Part shown: in pieces, positions 1 to 14,624 of the stretch
How positions within the stretch are numbered: the first letter of the stretch is position 1
Layout: each line of letters starts with the position of its first letter
From: Acanthochlamys bracteata
Lineage: Eukaryota > Streptophyta > Magnoliopsida > Pandanales > Velloziaceae
Assembly (NCBI GenBank): GCA_019914995.1
Contig: CM034127.1
Span: forward strand, 1,364,001-1,428,000
DNA: 64,000 nt
Direction of reading: 5' to 3'
Position numbers and translations under genes: made by a program
Notes under the pieces: model-generated
Databases searched by the model: none
What the model was told of the DNA's origin: nothing
What the model saw: the letters and a program-made list of their open reading frames with translations, nothing else

Positions 1-1473
1 GAATACATTTCATTCTTTTAATCGACCATTGCGGTACCAAGCGGTCACTTTCGAGAAGCGTAGAAGCCACGCAAAGCTCTAACAACACCTCTACCGGAAT
101 ACGTCCGCACGGTGCGCCTATTATCCACCGTTGATTTCTACAAGACGTGTTATGACAAACGGATGGATGAATTTTGAGTGGCAATGTTGCAATAATTTGG
201 AAAGTTGACCGAAACAGCAAGGAGCATATCTCGAGCAAGGAAAGGAAAGCCCAGCTGGCCTTGTCCATGATTTGGTAAGCATGTATTAAACTGAGTTTGC
301 TCAGTATTAACAAATCTTAAATAGATAGAAAGTGGCACATGGTTTTTCGCAATAAAAGATCTTTAATATATGTATTTAGCAGAATCACGTAAACTTGTTT
401 GGAAACTGCTTTCGTTAAGAAAAAAGAAAAATTGCAAAAAGAAAAATATTATGGGTTGTTATTGATAAAATCGATGTCGGGGGACCGATATTACTAGTTT
501 CTAAATAAAAGGTTGGACTGAGAAGAGAGAGAGAGAAGCGATTTCAGCGATGTCGATCTAATCAAAATACAAATTCTTGCTGAGTGGTCTCGATCTGGAA
601 GACTAAAGAAGTCACAGGTATTCCATTTTCTTTATTCTCCTTCAGATGTTGTTAAAATTCTCGTTTGTGTTTCTTTCACTGAACAGTTGGGTTAATCTGA
701 AACGAGCTTAACTAGATTGAAGCTTCTTGTAGTGATGCTTGCTTCGATCTGGGCTTCACAATCACTCTGTCACATTTTTTGTTCTTGTTCTTTGCTTGAT
801 GGATTTTTTTTAAAAATTTGGAGATTCAAGCTCAAACTTACTTACTCGTAGCTGTACACGTTAACTTTTTTTTTCCCCTTCAAATCCTGATGTTGGGACG
901 GTTTATTAAGATTGTTACACAAGAAGTGGATCACGTAATTATGGTTCATGCTGTTTATCTATTTTTATCTTTAAAAAAGAATTAGTTATAGTTGCAATGC
1001 TGTCTGGTATAATGGGTGCTTAATGAGCACCTTGCCTTGACAAAATTTCATATTAAAATTTCTCAATCTCATGTGCTGAAGAGGAAATTAGAGCAGAGCT
1101 AAATAGTTCATCTATACAATCTATAGATGACCTCCTTAATTACCTCTGTTTTTTTATAGTCCAATACTTGCATGCAATTTTTGGACTAACAGACGATCTT
1201 GATTCCCTTTTTTTACAAGTCAGTTATGAAGGGCTCTTTATTGTCTCCGCTGTATAATATTAAGGACTTCAGGAGGAAATATCTCACAACCTGAGTTTTA
1301 AGGATTCGGTCCACAAAGAAGAAGCTACTATAAGAGCAAACCAGGCTTTTCAATTATATGCTATGAGTAAACCGTTGCAGATCTAAATGTCTATTCTAAG
1401 AATTTTCAAGCTTCGCCTGTACTATAAAGGAAGAGTTCATCGAACTTCAGGCCAAAGATTCCTATGATTGGTC
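1..1473 (+). promoter_or_regulatory. 5' flank and probable leader of the glycine-rich membrane protein gene
   Basis: No coding region is supported here. A GA-rich tract near 521-537 resembles plant 5' leaders. A donor-like site at 618 (ACAG|GTATTC) and a pyrimidine-rich acceptor ending at 1380 (GTTGCAG) could bound an intron in the 5' untranslated region, leaving a short leader exon before the start codon at 1474. Two short upstream open frames begin at about 548 and at 1464, and each stops within nine codons. The transcript start is inferred, not seen. Confidence 0.35.
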
Positions 1474-4400
1474 ATGCATCTGGGCATTAGGAATTGTTCC
1501 TCCTGCTTCACTGCTCTCTTGAAGCACATTTTCATACTCCTGCTATTCCTTGCTTTTTCAGTTAATACTAGCAAGGATACTAAATTGCAATCCCTGTATG
1601 GAAACTCATCTCAGCCAATGCTGAGCAGTGGCAGACCTTTGTTGCGCTATTTCTGGAACTTATCTAGAATATACTCTCAGAATGCTTCTGTGAATTGCGA
1701 AGACTTGAAAGGCATTGGCTCGCTTAATACAACTTGTCTACTGAATTCAAGTTTGTATTTAGATGGAGATTTGTATGTTCATGGCACTGGAAGCTTGGAG
1801 ATTTCTCCCCATGTTTTGATTGTTTGCCCTGTGAAAGGTTGTTTAGTAGCTTTCAACATATCTGGGAACATCAAAATCAGTCCCTATGCAGCTGTAATCG
1901 CAGGTTCAGCTGTATTTGATACCACAAATCTTAGTCTGAATCATGATTCAGCCATAAACACGACAGCTCTAGCCGGGCCACCTCCTGCCCAGACTAGCGG
2001 GACGCCTACTGGCTACGATGGAGCTGGTGGAGGTCATGGGGGGCGAGGTGCTTCTTGCTTAAAAGCTAATAGGACTAATTGGGGTGGAGATGAATATTCT
2101 TGGTCAACTTTGTGGGAACCTTGGAGTTATGGAAGCAAAGGTGGAAGCACCTCTGCCAACAAGTCATATGGAGGTGAAGGTGGAGGACGTGTCCTGCTTA
2201 TAGTGAAGGAGCAACTACAAGTGGATGGGAATGTACTGGCTGAAGGCGGTACAGGAGGTCTTGGAGGAGGAGGTGGTTCTGGTGGAAGCATCATAGTCAA
2301 AGCTAATAAGCTGTGAGTTATCTGGTTCTCTTTACTGCCTCGTGCATTCTATGCATTAGCGATTGTACTTGCACAGTTTGGAGCACAATTAATTAAACAG
2401 TCATTACTTGAAGCATCTTCTCTTCTCTTCTCATTTCATTTTTCTCTTTTCATGAATTCCTTCTTTTTAAATTTTAATAAAAGAACTCAGTGCAATGCTT
2501 GAACATTTTCTGTCAAGCTTCTTAAATTACATGGATTTTGATAGTTTCTTGCATATGGAGTAATCAAATTCACAAACTTCTATATTATAGTTAGCACAGC
2601 AATTTGTTCTTAGAATTGTGTTATAATGTCACAACTACAGACCAAGATAGGAGCTAAATAAATGAAGTTCAGTTGCGTTTGATTTGAGCCAGAAGTTATT
2701 GTAATTTACATAAATTTTGCAAAAGAATCTAGTCAAAGTTCTACTTAGCCAACTAGAAATCAAAGTTAAAAGTTTCCAAACATGCAGACATTTCCTGTTC
2801 TTTATGTGGTGCCTGGCTTCATCTGATTAGGCTTTCTAGTTCGATGGTGCTCTGATTACTGTGAATTTGCCATTATATATATGTAATATACTTTAATGTC
2901 TTTTAACAATCAGAAACTGAAACAAAAACTCTAAAGAGGTCACAGTGTCGTCCTTGTTTTCCAGCCCATGTGTGGCTTAATGGTATTTTACTAGTTGAAA
3001 AGGTATGCATGGCGCTTTTGTACCTTTCCCTTTCCTCGGACTTGGAAGATAGGTTATCCTGTGCATGCTCTTTTCTAGTTTCACAAAGTTCACCTCTTTA
3101 CTCATTGAAACAAGCTCAAACTTGAAACAAGTTTAAAATTTCATCCTAATTGATCACAATGTCATTATATAAATCAGTGAGTATGTTTTATCTATTTAAT
3201 TAAAATTTAATGATGACCATGACATACATTGACAGAAATAATTAACAATGGTTCTACCTTGCATGGTCTTTAGGAAAGGCAATGGTTCAATAAGTGCTGC
3301 TGGTGGTAGTGGATGGGGTGGAGGAGGTGGTGGGAGGATATCTTTGGATTGTTATGCCGTACAAGATGTGAAAGTCACTGCTCATGGTTTGTACTTGCCA
3401 AGTTTCTTCTAATATGATTTCAGTTTTTTTTTTATTGCTACTCTCTCTCTATGTGCGTGCTTGCTCGAGCTTACCTGTGTGCGTGCCTGTTTTTAAAATT
3501 TGCTTTCAGTAGTTAAATGATCACAAGCTGGATTCTCTTAAGGACTTCGTTGAAATATTACTAGTGTGATGACACATAAAAACATCAATAAAAATATTGA
3601 TTCAATCTGAGGTTTACTCATTTTCGCTCAAGAAGTTCTTTATTTGTTGTTTTATGCTTGTTCACCATTGTCATTTTTTGTAATCTTATCTATTTTTTTC
3701 CCAGGTGGGCAAAGTTTTGGATGCCCTGAGAATGCTGGTGCGGCTGGTACAATCTTTGACAAAAAGTTGCATAGTTTAAGAGTTACGAATGATAACTTTA
3801 CAACAAGAACAGAAACTCCTCTACTGGATTTTCCTATGGCTAGGTTATGGTCAAATGTTTATGTAGAATGCAGAGCAAAAGCTCTGGTTCCTTTGCTTTG
3901 GACCAGAGTGCAGGTCAGTAGGCTCAATTCCATTTGTGGATATGCTCATCTCCTGAAATTAGTTGTATCAAGTATTTTTATATTATTATGGTGACTTTGC
4001 TCTATGAATTATTGATGCTCTTCTTGTTTATTACTTTTAAATATTGTCATCTTTTGTTTCTTGGTCCGTTAAATCAAAATTCAGAACATATTCTTTTCTT
4101 TTATGAAAATGCTTTTGTTGTATGAAACTGTTATGTTGGTATAGCAGCTAGGTTGAGTGGTATTATATATTCTAATTCCTGCAACCAGGAACCCGATCAG
4201 TTTATATAGAATTCTTCTCTTAAGTATATTCTGTAAAACCCTCAAAATTCTAATTCAAAGTAATAGTAAACTTGATTCGGTTTTGCTGGTTCTTGTTGTA
4301 AATAATTCACTAACTCATAACTAGGCTTACTAGAAAAGTCCTCCCAAATGGAGAACATTTGTCTTGTATTTGTGTGCATACTATATTTATTGTTTGTATC

Positions 4401-7400
4401 TCATTACATTTTCTCTTAGCACATTGGCTTACTTTGATAGAATATTTTGAAGGTGAGAGGCCAGATACGATTACTTGATGGTGGTAGCATCAGCTTTGGA
4501 CTTTCTGACTATCCAGTTTCAGAATTTGAATTGGTTGCAGAAGAGCTTCTCATGAGTGATTCTATCATTAAGGCATGTAAAACAATATTATCAATTTAAT
4601 TAAATAGGCAGCCCTTCCCTCAGATATGTTTACATCATTGTATGCTTCTAAATTTTGTTCAATAGTAACAAATTAGTGCAGGACCTGCATGTTGCTGCGA
4701 AGCAGGTAGATATCATACAGCTGATTGGCATGCTGGTTGAAACACCATAATACATTTTTTGAGTTCTACTCTGTTGATGAACATAACAATAATAGAGCTG
4801 AACTTCTATTAGAGAATGAAGATGACTTCTACATCTAGAATCTTATAAAGAGTTTATTGGAGTATAAGCGTATATGTAGATCCTGCTGGTACAGCTAATA
4901 CATTGTGCTTGAACTTCTAAAAGTGGATGAACTTTGTCAGACACGCCTAGGTTTTCTATTTGAAAATGCAATGTAATGATGCTTATATTGACTAGTCAAG
5001 TATTGTGAAGCAATTTAAGCTCTTTGTTTATTTTGCTCTATGGCCTTTTGTATCATAGAACCAAATAAGTTTGTTAATATTTTTAGTAAATTTTGCCATG
5101 ATATTGATTTCTTTAGATTTGAACATGCAACTACATTGCTAGAAAATTGATCGTATTAAAACGTAACTTAGAGCTATGAAAGGCAGAGCATGATAGTAAG
5201 ACAAGGTGCTGCTCATCATTTGCTCTTATGCATTCTCCCTTACCTTTCATATTGTTTGTTACATGAAAAAGCCCTTATTTCCAAGGCTTTAAGAGTATCA
5301 ATGCTTCTTAATCATAACTTGTAGTCTACTATAAATCGTAGGTTTTATCTTTCATCTGAGTGTCAAGAGTGGTCATTCATATGTTGTTAGGTATCCTTTT
5401 GTTGTTGAAGGTTTTTGGCGCCTTCAGAATGTATGTTAAGATGTTGCTAATGTGGGATTCCAAGATCCAAATCGACGGTGGTGGCAACAGTGATGTTGGC
5501 ACTTCAATGCTTGAAATTAGAAACTTAGTTGTCCTCAGGGTATGCATTTTGAAGTTTCTATCTCCACATCAACAGTTATATTGATTGAGTTTAATGTGTA
5601 TCTATTTCATCCCTTTGCAGCACATGTCGGTCATTTCTTCAAATGCAGGCTTGGGACTCTTTGGTCAAGGACTTCTCAAATTGACGGGCAACGGTGACAC
5701 TATTAAAGCTCATCGACTTTTTTTGTCATTATTCTATAATATAAAAGTAAGTCCCAGAGAGACTTATGTTTTGGTCTAAAGAATGAATGTTTGCTTCATT
5801 CAGTGTCTGGGACAGTTGATAAAACTCATTTCTCCTGTAAAACTCATTCACAATCTGCAGTTTAGTTTCACTTTGCATATGCTTTTGGGAGTTGTTTGCT
5901 CTTAGAACTGTCTGCTAATAGACATTCTGAAAGAACACTATTGTAAGCTGGCACAACTTCATTAGCAAGCTGTCAGGGTCTACCTAGATGTTTTAGGTGC
6001 CATGCACAATTTTGTTTATCTAAAGGACAGTAGGGTTCTCATAGATGCATATAATGTAAGTCAATTATGTTAGCATTGAACTTCTTTCGTTGAGCAGGTG
6101 GGACTGGGTTCTTTGCTTCAGGCTCCAATGGTTGATGAAATAGGAAGTGGTCTGTAAGTATGAAGCTGATCGTAGCCAATAAGAATGGTACTTATTTTCA
6201 TTTAATTGTTCTTGAGGATCTTACACAAGAAATTTTTGCTGGCAGGACTGCTCATTGTGAGAGTCAAACGTGCCCAGAGGAACTGATAATACCTCCTGAT
6301 GATTGCCATGTTAATAACTCATTGTCTTTCACGCTGCAAGTAACATCTCTACACTTCTCTGTTTAATGTTTTTGCCAATGTGTTAATATCGCTGGTTCAT
6401 AGTGTTTTTTTATAAAGGTTTTTTTCTGCAAGATCCTCTTACTACTTTTTAGGAGCTCCTAATTTTTGCAGATTTGCCGTGTTGATGATCTTAATGTGGA
6501 TGGCATGATCAAAGGAAGCATTGTTCATATTCATAGAGCACGAACTGTCACTATAAACAGTTCAGGCCTTATTACTGCATCAGAATTAGGTACTAATATG
6601 CTTACTTTTGAAACAGAAAGAAGGCTACTGTATATGTCAGGTTACATTATCATCCTTACACTGATTCTATTCATTTGCTGTAGGGTGTAAAGGGGGCATT
6701 GGTAAGGGGAAGTTTCTAAAATATGGAACTGGAGGCGGTGCTGGACATGGAGGAAAAGGTGGATCTGGGTACTACAATGGAGTTCTAATTGAAGGTGGTC
6801 CTAGATATGGTGATGCTGAACTTCCCTGTGAATTAGGGAGTGGAAGTGGTGGATCTGGTGAATCACTTGGATATATAGCTGGTGGTGGAATGATAGGTGA
6901 ACATCATCATATTACTTCGGCTTGAGCTTATCATTTATTTAAATCCTGAATTTACTGATTTAGTTAATTTTAGTACTGGGAGATGATCTTAATTGTTTAC
7001 ATCATCTCATTACAATTTCTCAAGATGTTAAACGGAGCGCCACATTTGAATATTAAAAACTGTGGATCGTCGCTGATGTTCTGTCTCTGGTAGATAAATG
7101 CTATATAACTTCTTTACTAAATGTGAAAAAGGAAAAGTATTTTGAAGGGTCCATACAGAATTGCCATCTCTAATGAAACAGTTGAGAAGCTTACTTTCAA
7201 TAAACTAAACGTATCACACTACGTGGGTTGGCTATGTTGAGGAGCTTAGATTGACCAAGAAAATTTGAAGAGTGCATCTGGCATTACGCTGAGATTGGGG
7301 AAAGCTAGCATTCTGGGTAGTTACATAAGGTGTTGTGATTATTATTAACAAAAGTTTGATTAGTTGGACAGCTAATCTGAAAAGATTTTGTTGACCAGGT

Positions 7401-10400
7401 TATAGAGTGAAACTCACTTATTGTCTACATTGGTTCAAATATTGTACTATGCCTTGATTCATATCCAAGTTTAAATTTGTTGTATCTTTAACGATTATGC
7501 CTTGTCCTTGTTATTGAAGCATTTCATTGCTAAACTTTATGGAATCTACTTCTAAAATTACTTCTGTTCTATTAGAAAAAAAATATAAGTGGATTTACTA
7601 AAAAAATTGAACTAGGTATTCTCTTCTTTCATGTCACTATAAGTCTAATATTTATAGACCATACATGCAGGTCTAGATTTTTAATCAATGTCTCCAACTT
7701 AAGAGAATGTATAACAAGTGCTTCAATATGCAGCACAGTAGCACCAAATTTGCCTATTGGGCATCTTTGAGTGCTATTTTTACTTGTTGGTTACTATACA
7801 TGTATCTACTCTTCAGATTGTAGTTTCTTGTCCATTTGTCTAGGTTCTAGCTTTGATCGTGTGTAGATTTGGCAAGTTCTGATTTCATGTGATCTTTTTA
7901 CTTTCTTTATCATGCTTTGTTCTTTTGTAAGTGTCGTCTTTGTATTTGCAGTTATGGGTTCCATGAAGTGGCCACTTTCCAGTTTAGCAATTTCAGGATC
8001 AATAAGTGCGGATGGCCAAAGTCATGGGGGAACCATTGTAAACTCTAATGGTACCAAGCTGGGGGGTTTGGGTGGTGGCTCTGGTGGGACAATCCTAGTT
8101 TTTCTGCAATTGCTTCAACTCAATCATAATGGGTCTTTTTCAGTTTCCGGTGGCAATGGTGGGCCAGTTGGTGGTGGTGGTGGTGGAGGTGGTAGAGTTC
8201 ATTTTGATTGGTCAAATATTGCCACCGGAAAAGAGTATTTTCCTGTTGCTACTGTGAATGGTACAATCACGTCAAGGTATTAAATAATAGGAAACACTCT
8301 TAAGCATTAGTTATTCTGTGGTATCTTATGGTATGTGCTTTTTTCGTGTTAAGCCACTAGTTTTGACCTAGATTTTAGATCAAAGTACCAAAAGACATTC
8401 TATATTTCCGAACTTGTGGATGTAATATCAATCTGTTGCTTGATATATGTTACTTGAGAGAGCTTTGGACATCAAAAGTTGGTACTATAAAATGCGGCCT
8501 AGGTTTATTCTCTAGTTGATGATTTAAATAAAAAATTTTAAGGCATTATGATTCAGTTCAAGTATTTGATGCACTTTGACAGCGCCATTGGCAAATTTAA
8601 GTTAAGCATGTGAAGTTGTATTCAAGTCCATAAAAGCCATTAATATCCACAATGAAGCTTTGTTTTGCTGCTGAAATATAAAGTTCGCTTTATCACATGT
8701 ATCCTTGACTTCTGTAGCTGAGATCTAATTTTATCTCTATGGTTTTTTATTACTTCACTGACATATTTGTACATAACACAGTGGAGGGACAGGTCATGGT
8801 GGTGGTTATCATGGAGAAGGGGGAACCATCACAGGAAAAAAGTGCCCAAAGGGCCTTTATGGTACATTTTGCAATGTATATACACTATGAACAGCTTATT
8901 CTAAAGCCCTTTTTTTCATTAAATAGAAATTTACGTTTTCTTTATAACGTAAGGGGCTTATAGTGTATTTTATCCATAAAATCCACCAAACTCTTAGTAG
9001 TTGTGTTCACTATCTTCGTAGTAGGAGGTTAATAGTGAATTCAGGGTTGGCTGCATGTAATAGCATGCTTCCCTTTCGACTGCCACAAGGAACACAGTTC
9101 TATGTATTATAACATATTTCTTTATCAAACTTGCTTTATCCCTGAGTTTTGTATGGTACTATTTTGAGGGACAAGACTAAGGAAATTTTTCTAGGATTGA
9201 TTGTCAACTTTCTTTCTTGGAGTAAATCTTATCTAACCTGGCACCTATGGCATGCATGGTTTATTAGGCTATCAGGTGGACATACTACTACAGTAAATTT
9301 ATTATGAGTGTTAATTTGAATAATGCCCTTCTTAGGAAATTATATTTAATTTTAAAATGTCATTGAGGTTGAACTTGCTACTAATGTCTATTAAAGTATA
9401 AGTTAATTAGGAATCATTCGCTTGTATAAATCAAGCAAGGGTCAAGATAATGCTTATGTGAAACTTTTTAGAATGCAAGATAGGTCTTCTTATATTTAGT
9501 CTAATCCTTGCTGTCGACTGTAGTACAATGAAGGGTTCTTACTGATTCGGATGGGTGATAGAATTCTATTTGAAAGTAGCTGTGTCTGACTTCCTATTTA
9601 AGAGAATGTAGGATTTTGCATTTTTTAAGAGTAGAATTGATAATGATTCTGCAAGGAAACTTTTGCAATAGTTCAGCCTTACAATGTTTGGGTTTTGTTC
9701 TCTCAGGAATGCCCTGTTGGCACATATAAGGATGTCATTGGATCCGACTCATCTCTTTGCATTCCATGCCCGCTTGAACTTCTCCCTTGGCGTGCAGTTT
9801 TTAAATATGTTAGAGGTATTTTTTTAGGGACACTGATCTCCTATAAATTTCTGTTCTATTTTGATGAGCCCAAGTATATATATGTGAAGGATCCCCTGCT
9901 TTGATTTGATGTTATTTTGAACAATTTCATCTTTGCTGAATATGCAGGAGGAGTTACCCAGCCATCCTGTCCGTATCAGTGTGTGTCTGATAAGTACAAA
10001 ATGCCAAATTGTTATACACCTCTTGAAGATCTTGTATATACTTTTGGCAGTCCATGGTTGTTTGCATTTATTTTGGCATTCGCTTTGATGCTTTTGGCTC
10101 TACTTTTGAGCGCTTTAAGAGTGAAAATTGTTGGAACCGATAATAGTTATCATACTGTGAACAGCATTCAACACAACAGCTCTGATTCTTTCCCATTTCT
10201 CTTGTCACTGGCAGAGGTAACTTATAATTTTTCACAAAATTTATTTCTTTCTTTTGACTTTTCAGTCTCATCATTTGTGCAGTGATTCCTCTTATTTGAT
10301 CCTAAATACAGGTGCCTGGAACGAGCAGGGTAGAAGAAACTCAAAGCCATGTCCATAGGATGTACTTTATGGGCCCAAACACATTTAGAGAACCATGGAA

Positions 10401-13400
10401 TCTTTCCTACTCACCACCAGATGCAATTATTGGAATAGTGTAAGAGATATATAGAGGCACTATATTGAATGGATTTGCTTGTTTAGGAGAATGAAACTTG
10501 ATGTGTACAAGTATTCAGTTTTACATCGTCTTTAAGCAGCCAGTCTTAAATCCCTTCATAAGTACATTAGTTTCCATTACAAGCTTGCTGATATCTTCTT
10601 ATGAGCAATTGCAGTTGCAAATGCATGAGGTCTTTTATGTAACTATCCATCTTGCCTCTAGGTGTCTCCCCTTGTTTTGATAATCATAAATGTTGTTATT
10701 TCCCATCTTATCTTTCAGCCTGTCTGATGCAACCTTTGCATGCAGATATTGTGTCCCTCATCTATATGCAGTAGTTACTATCCAAATATTGGAAATCATA
10801 ATGCTGACAGTTTCTGGATAAGGCTATGTTAACTGATAATGTAACATGAAATGCTTTCTGTATAAATGCTTTCTAAAGTGCATGGAATTGTGGCCAAGAT
10901 ATCCAGCTTTGAAATTGAGCTCAAGATGCCTATGCCTTGGTAGGATAAGGCCAGTTTCCTGGCCATCTATCAAGAGAAGATCATAAAACATAGTCATATC
11001 CCAGCCTCAACCACACCTAGAGTGGAGATACAGTACAGAGGCTAAAAGCTATTTCTCATATTGTTTGCATCATGAATTTACTGAGTATATGCACTCCTCT
11101 GGTTTTTATAAGCAAAGGACATTTGGTGGATGGCTTGTATAACGTTATCTCTGAATCCTTTGATTGGACATTTCTTCATATTCTTATCGCAAAGAAAGCT
11201 TGGATATGCAGGTATGAGGATGCTTTTAATCGTTTTATTGATGAGATCAACTCTGTTGCTGCCTATGAATGGTGGGAAGGGTCAATCTACAACATACTCT
11301 CAGTTCTTGCATACCCTTGTTCCTGGTCTTGGAAGCAGTGGCGAAGAAGGAAGAAGATTCAGCGTCTTCAAGATTATGTGAAATCGGAGTATGATCACTC
11401 GTGCCTCCGCTCATGCAGATCAAGGGCACTTTATAAGGGAATGAAAGTACGGCCTCACATATTGTGCTCTCTCTTGTATTGTTTCCTTTTTTCTTTCGCT
11501 AATGGAGATGTTCAGCACAGGTCGGTTCAACTCCAGATCTGATGGTGGCATATATTGACTTCTTTTTGGGCGGAGATGAGAAACGGCTAGATTCTACGCC
11601 CACTTTGCTGCAGAAATTTCCTATGTGTGTCATACTCGGTGGTAATGGAAGTTTCATGTCTCCTTACTATCTTCACAGTGACACACTATTGACCAATCTA
11701 CTTGGCCAGGTAGCAAGCTCTCTTTACAATTTTCAAGTTCAAGAATTTCGTTTGCTTTGGGTTTGGGATTTACCGTCGTCCTCTTTCTGCTTGTAGTATT
11801 TGTCTACCACAATCTGGAATAGATTGGTTGCTGGGTTGAATGCTCAGTTGAGGACTGTAAGTCAGGGTTCCATCCGTTCTACCCTTCGCCCTGTTGTTAC
11901 ATGGATAAATAGCCATACAAATCCCCAACTTGAACCTCATGGTGTTAAAGTTGAACTTGGCTGGTTTCAAGCTACAACATCAGGATACTATCAATTAGGC
12001 ATCTTAGTTGCAGTCAATGAGCACTTATACAAGAGCTTTCACCCGCCAGACGTATTAGATCCAGGTGACCGCTTGAGGTATGCTATTGGATATGTAAATA
12101 CATTTAAAAAGTAATTGTTCCTGTTCAATATATTTCGAACATGTAACATGAATATTCTAGAGGTTTATGCTCATTTACAGTTATGCAATTTGGTTATATG
12201 TACCACCACAGGAAAAATTTGACTCTTTCATGGAAAGGTCTTCAGCTGTCTCAACAAAGCGAAGCTTCTGGCAGCAACGCGCTACCTCGGAAGAGGTTCA
12301 CAGGAGGAGTGAATAGGGGGACAATAAATGATGCAACATTGCTGTCATTGAACTACGGAAGGGGTTATCTCTTCCCTTTTTCTCTTTTATTGCGAAATAC
12401 CAGACCTATAGGTTTTCAGGTACTGGTTTCAATTTTTTAGTCATAAATACTAGCATCTTTGTCAAGAGGAATATTGAGATACTGCTCCTATTTCAGGATT
12501 CACTACAGCTGCTCATCACATTCTTGCTATTAGGCGATTTTGCTCTCACTATTCTCTTGCTGCTTCAGTACTATTGGATTTCTCTTGGAACTTTCCTTGC
12601 TATCCTTCTTGTCCTTCCTCTATCTTTGTTCTCTCCATTTCCATCTGGTGTAAATGCTCTTTTCAGCCGAGGGTTCAGGAGATCTTCAATAGCTCGCATA
12701 TATGCATTGTGGAACATTACATCCATATCAAATGTTGTAAGTTAGTTTTCAAATTGTTGATTCCATTATAAGTTTATTTATATGATCATGGGGCATCTTG
12801 GTTGATACATGTTTCTCTTGTATAATTACTACTATTTGTAGCTCTACTAACATGGAAATGCTTCAATCTCTGTTGAACAGTAATATGTTTTCAGTTAAGA
12901 TAAAGTATTAGATACCTAACATGAACTCTGCTTTATTTTGAGAAATATGCATATACAGTCTACAACATATCAATGGCAACAAAAGCAAGTAGGAAACTTG
13001 TTTTGAATTCCAAACAGGTTGTTACATTGGCGTTAGGGTTGATTCTTCATTTGAGTTTAAATTTTTGTAAGTATATTAAGACATAATTATCGGGTGAAAT
13101 ATTTCAGCATATTGTAGGTTAGTTAATAAAAACTCTGGTTCATATCTTCATCCATATTACTGCTGCAGTCTCTCGTAGGGCTTTTACCTTTCTTTGAAGG
13201 TTGAGTACTTGTTTCTTTCAAAATTGTGACCATTATTATAGGACGATGCTTGTTATGTTTTTAATGTCGAATTATTGCTGGGAAATCTACCCCAAAGGGT
13301 TGAGGAAAGAAGGATTTAATGGTCACAGAAAGTTAAAAGTAGGCATATTCTGGCTATCATGTGTAAGAGTTACAATTCTTGCAGATTATGGCTTTTGCTT

Positions 13401-14624
13401 GTGGATTTCTGTACTATGGATTTTCCATATATGCAAAGGCATCAGGTATAGAGAACTGGAGCATTGGAAGGTTAGTATTTATCTTCTAAATTGCCAAAAC
13501 TTTGCAATTGTTTATATTGAAATGCTAATATTGTATTCTCATTTTTAGCATACTTAAGTTTGCCTTAGTACAAGCACACTAATAATGAGTGTAAGAGTGG
13601 ATCTTGTTGCAGATTGAAGTATAAAAAACAAATCTAGGTTTACTTAAACCAAGCAGATTTTTGCTAACAAGTGTGAGCAAACATATGAGTTCTTCATAGA
13701 AGTCGACAAGTCTATGCTAGTGGTATTAGTAACCTTAGACTAATAAATAATACCACCAAGTTCTGATATCATGTTCACAGTTTTGTTATACTCTTTCAAA
13801 CCAATGCAATAAGTAGTTTCATGTAAATCTTAAATCCTGAAAATCTAGGGGTGTGATCAGATGATGCTTCAAACTTTCTGTGGTTTACCGATAGAGAATT
13901 TTTCTTTGTAAGCAACCTTTTGGGATCAGAAGAATCCTCATGATTGTTGGATTTTCTTTCGAAATGAACAAAAAGATTGTAGAGGTCATACTATTTTCTT
14001 AACAATATCTCTCAATTTAATTGGTTGAGCTTGTCTGAGCATAGAGACCATGATGACTCCGAACTTTTAAATTCTGATAATGCTCCTAGTATACCACCAA
14101 GAAAGTTCTCAACGGGGTTTCAAGTACTTTCTGTAGCTACCTTCTTTTCCTCCCAAGTTTCACCCTCAGCTTGTCCTTTCTGGCAAATATTCAACACTTT
14201 TAGTGGTCAGAATAACATCTACCAGAACATTGGAGGCCTTTCTTCATTTCAAACAAGAAAGCGCCAGTAAAGTTTAGTTTCGTTGATGTCAAGTATGCAA
14301 TCAAGAGAAGTGTAGGGACATTCAAAAGTAATCCGCTGCATTTCACTCTGAAGACGTTCTCATTGTACCTATAAAAACCAACCAGCTGATATGAATCTAG
14401 TTGACTAAGACGCCAGTTTCTTCTCATTTATTTGCACATTCTGTTTGATATGGAAGTTTGACTCGTGTTCTCAATTTCTCAGGGAAGAAAGTGACTGGTG
14501 GGTTCTGCCCACTGTTCTTCTGCTCGTGAAAGCATTGCAAGCATGTCTAGTTAATTGGCACATAGCGAATCTCGAGATACAGGATCTATCTTTATATAGT
14601 GATCCGATGACTTTCTGGTCTTGA
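1474..14624 (+). CDS. Large glycine-rich, cysteine-rich multi-pass membrane protein (plant family of unknown function)
   Basis: Joined exons: 1474-2312, 3274-3386, 3705-3913, 4453-4572, 5411-5539, 5621-5746, 6098-6153, 6246-6339, 6472-6589, 6684-6896, 7952-8276, 8782-8875, 9707-9815, 9948-10216, 10312-10439, 11212-11446, 11521-11709, 11797-12077, 12212-12419, 12497-12736, 13385-13470, 14483-14624. The phases join to 1440 residues, close to Arabidopsis relatives such as At5g47020 and At5g11700. The first ATG precedes a hydrophobic signal peptide (FILLLFLAFSV). Glycine-rich blocks lie near residues 190-310, 600-670 and 690-750. A cysteine-rich stretch at about 800-870 (KCPKGLYGTFC, ECPVGTY, SLCIPCP) explains why relatives are sometimes labelled ephrin-receptor-like. 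A membrane helix lies at about 884-905 and more hydrophobic segments follow from about 1285 to 1425. It ends near ANLEIQDLSLYS, typical of the family. The role is unknown; a cell-surface or endomembrane location is inferred. Intron 4 is GC-AG. The last two introns are the least certain joins. Confidence 0.9.
4573..5410 (+). other. Non-canonical GC-AG intron (intron 4 of the glycine-rich gene)
   Basis: The exon ends ATTAAG and the intron begins GCATGT; the acceptor is GAAG|GTTTTT at 5410. Joining these keeps the frame and gives the family-typical reading SDSIIK-VFGAFRM. The nearest GT, three bases downstream at 4576, gives a frameshift and an early stop when joined to the same acceptor. Confidence 0.65.

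Noticed and set aside
14025-14270. Open frame of about 80 codons (SEHRDHDDSELLNSDNAP...) in the last intron of the glycine-rich gene
   Set aside because: It starts at a non-ATG codon, matches no family I know, and the flanking exons join in phase without it and give the family-typical C-terminus.
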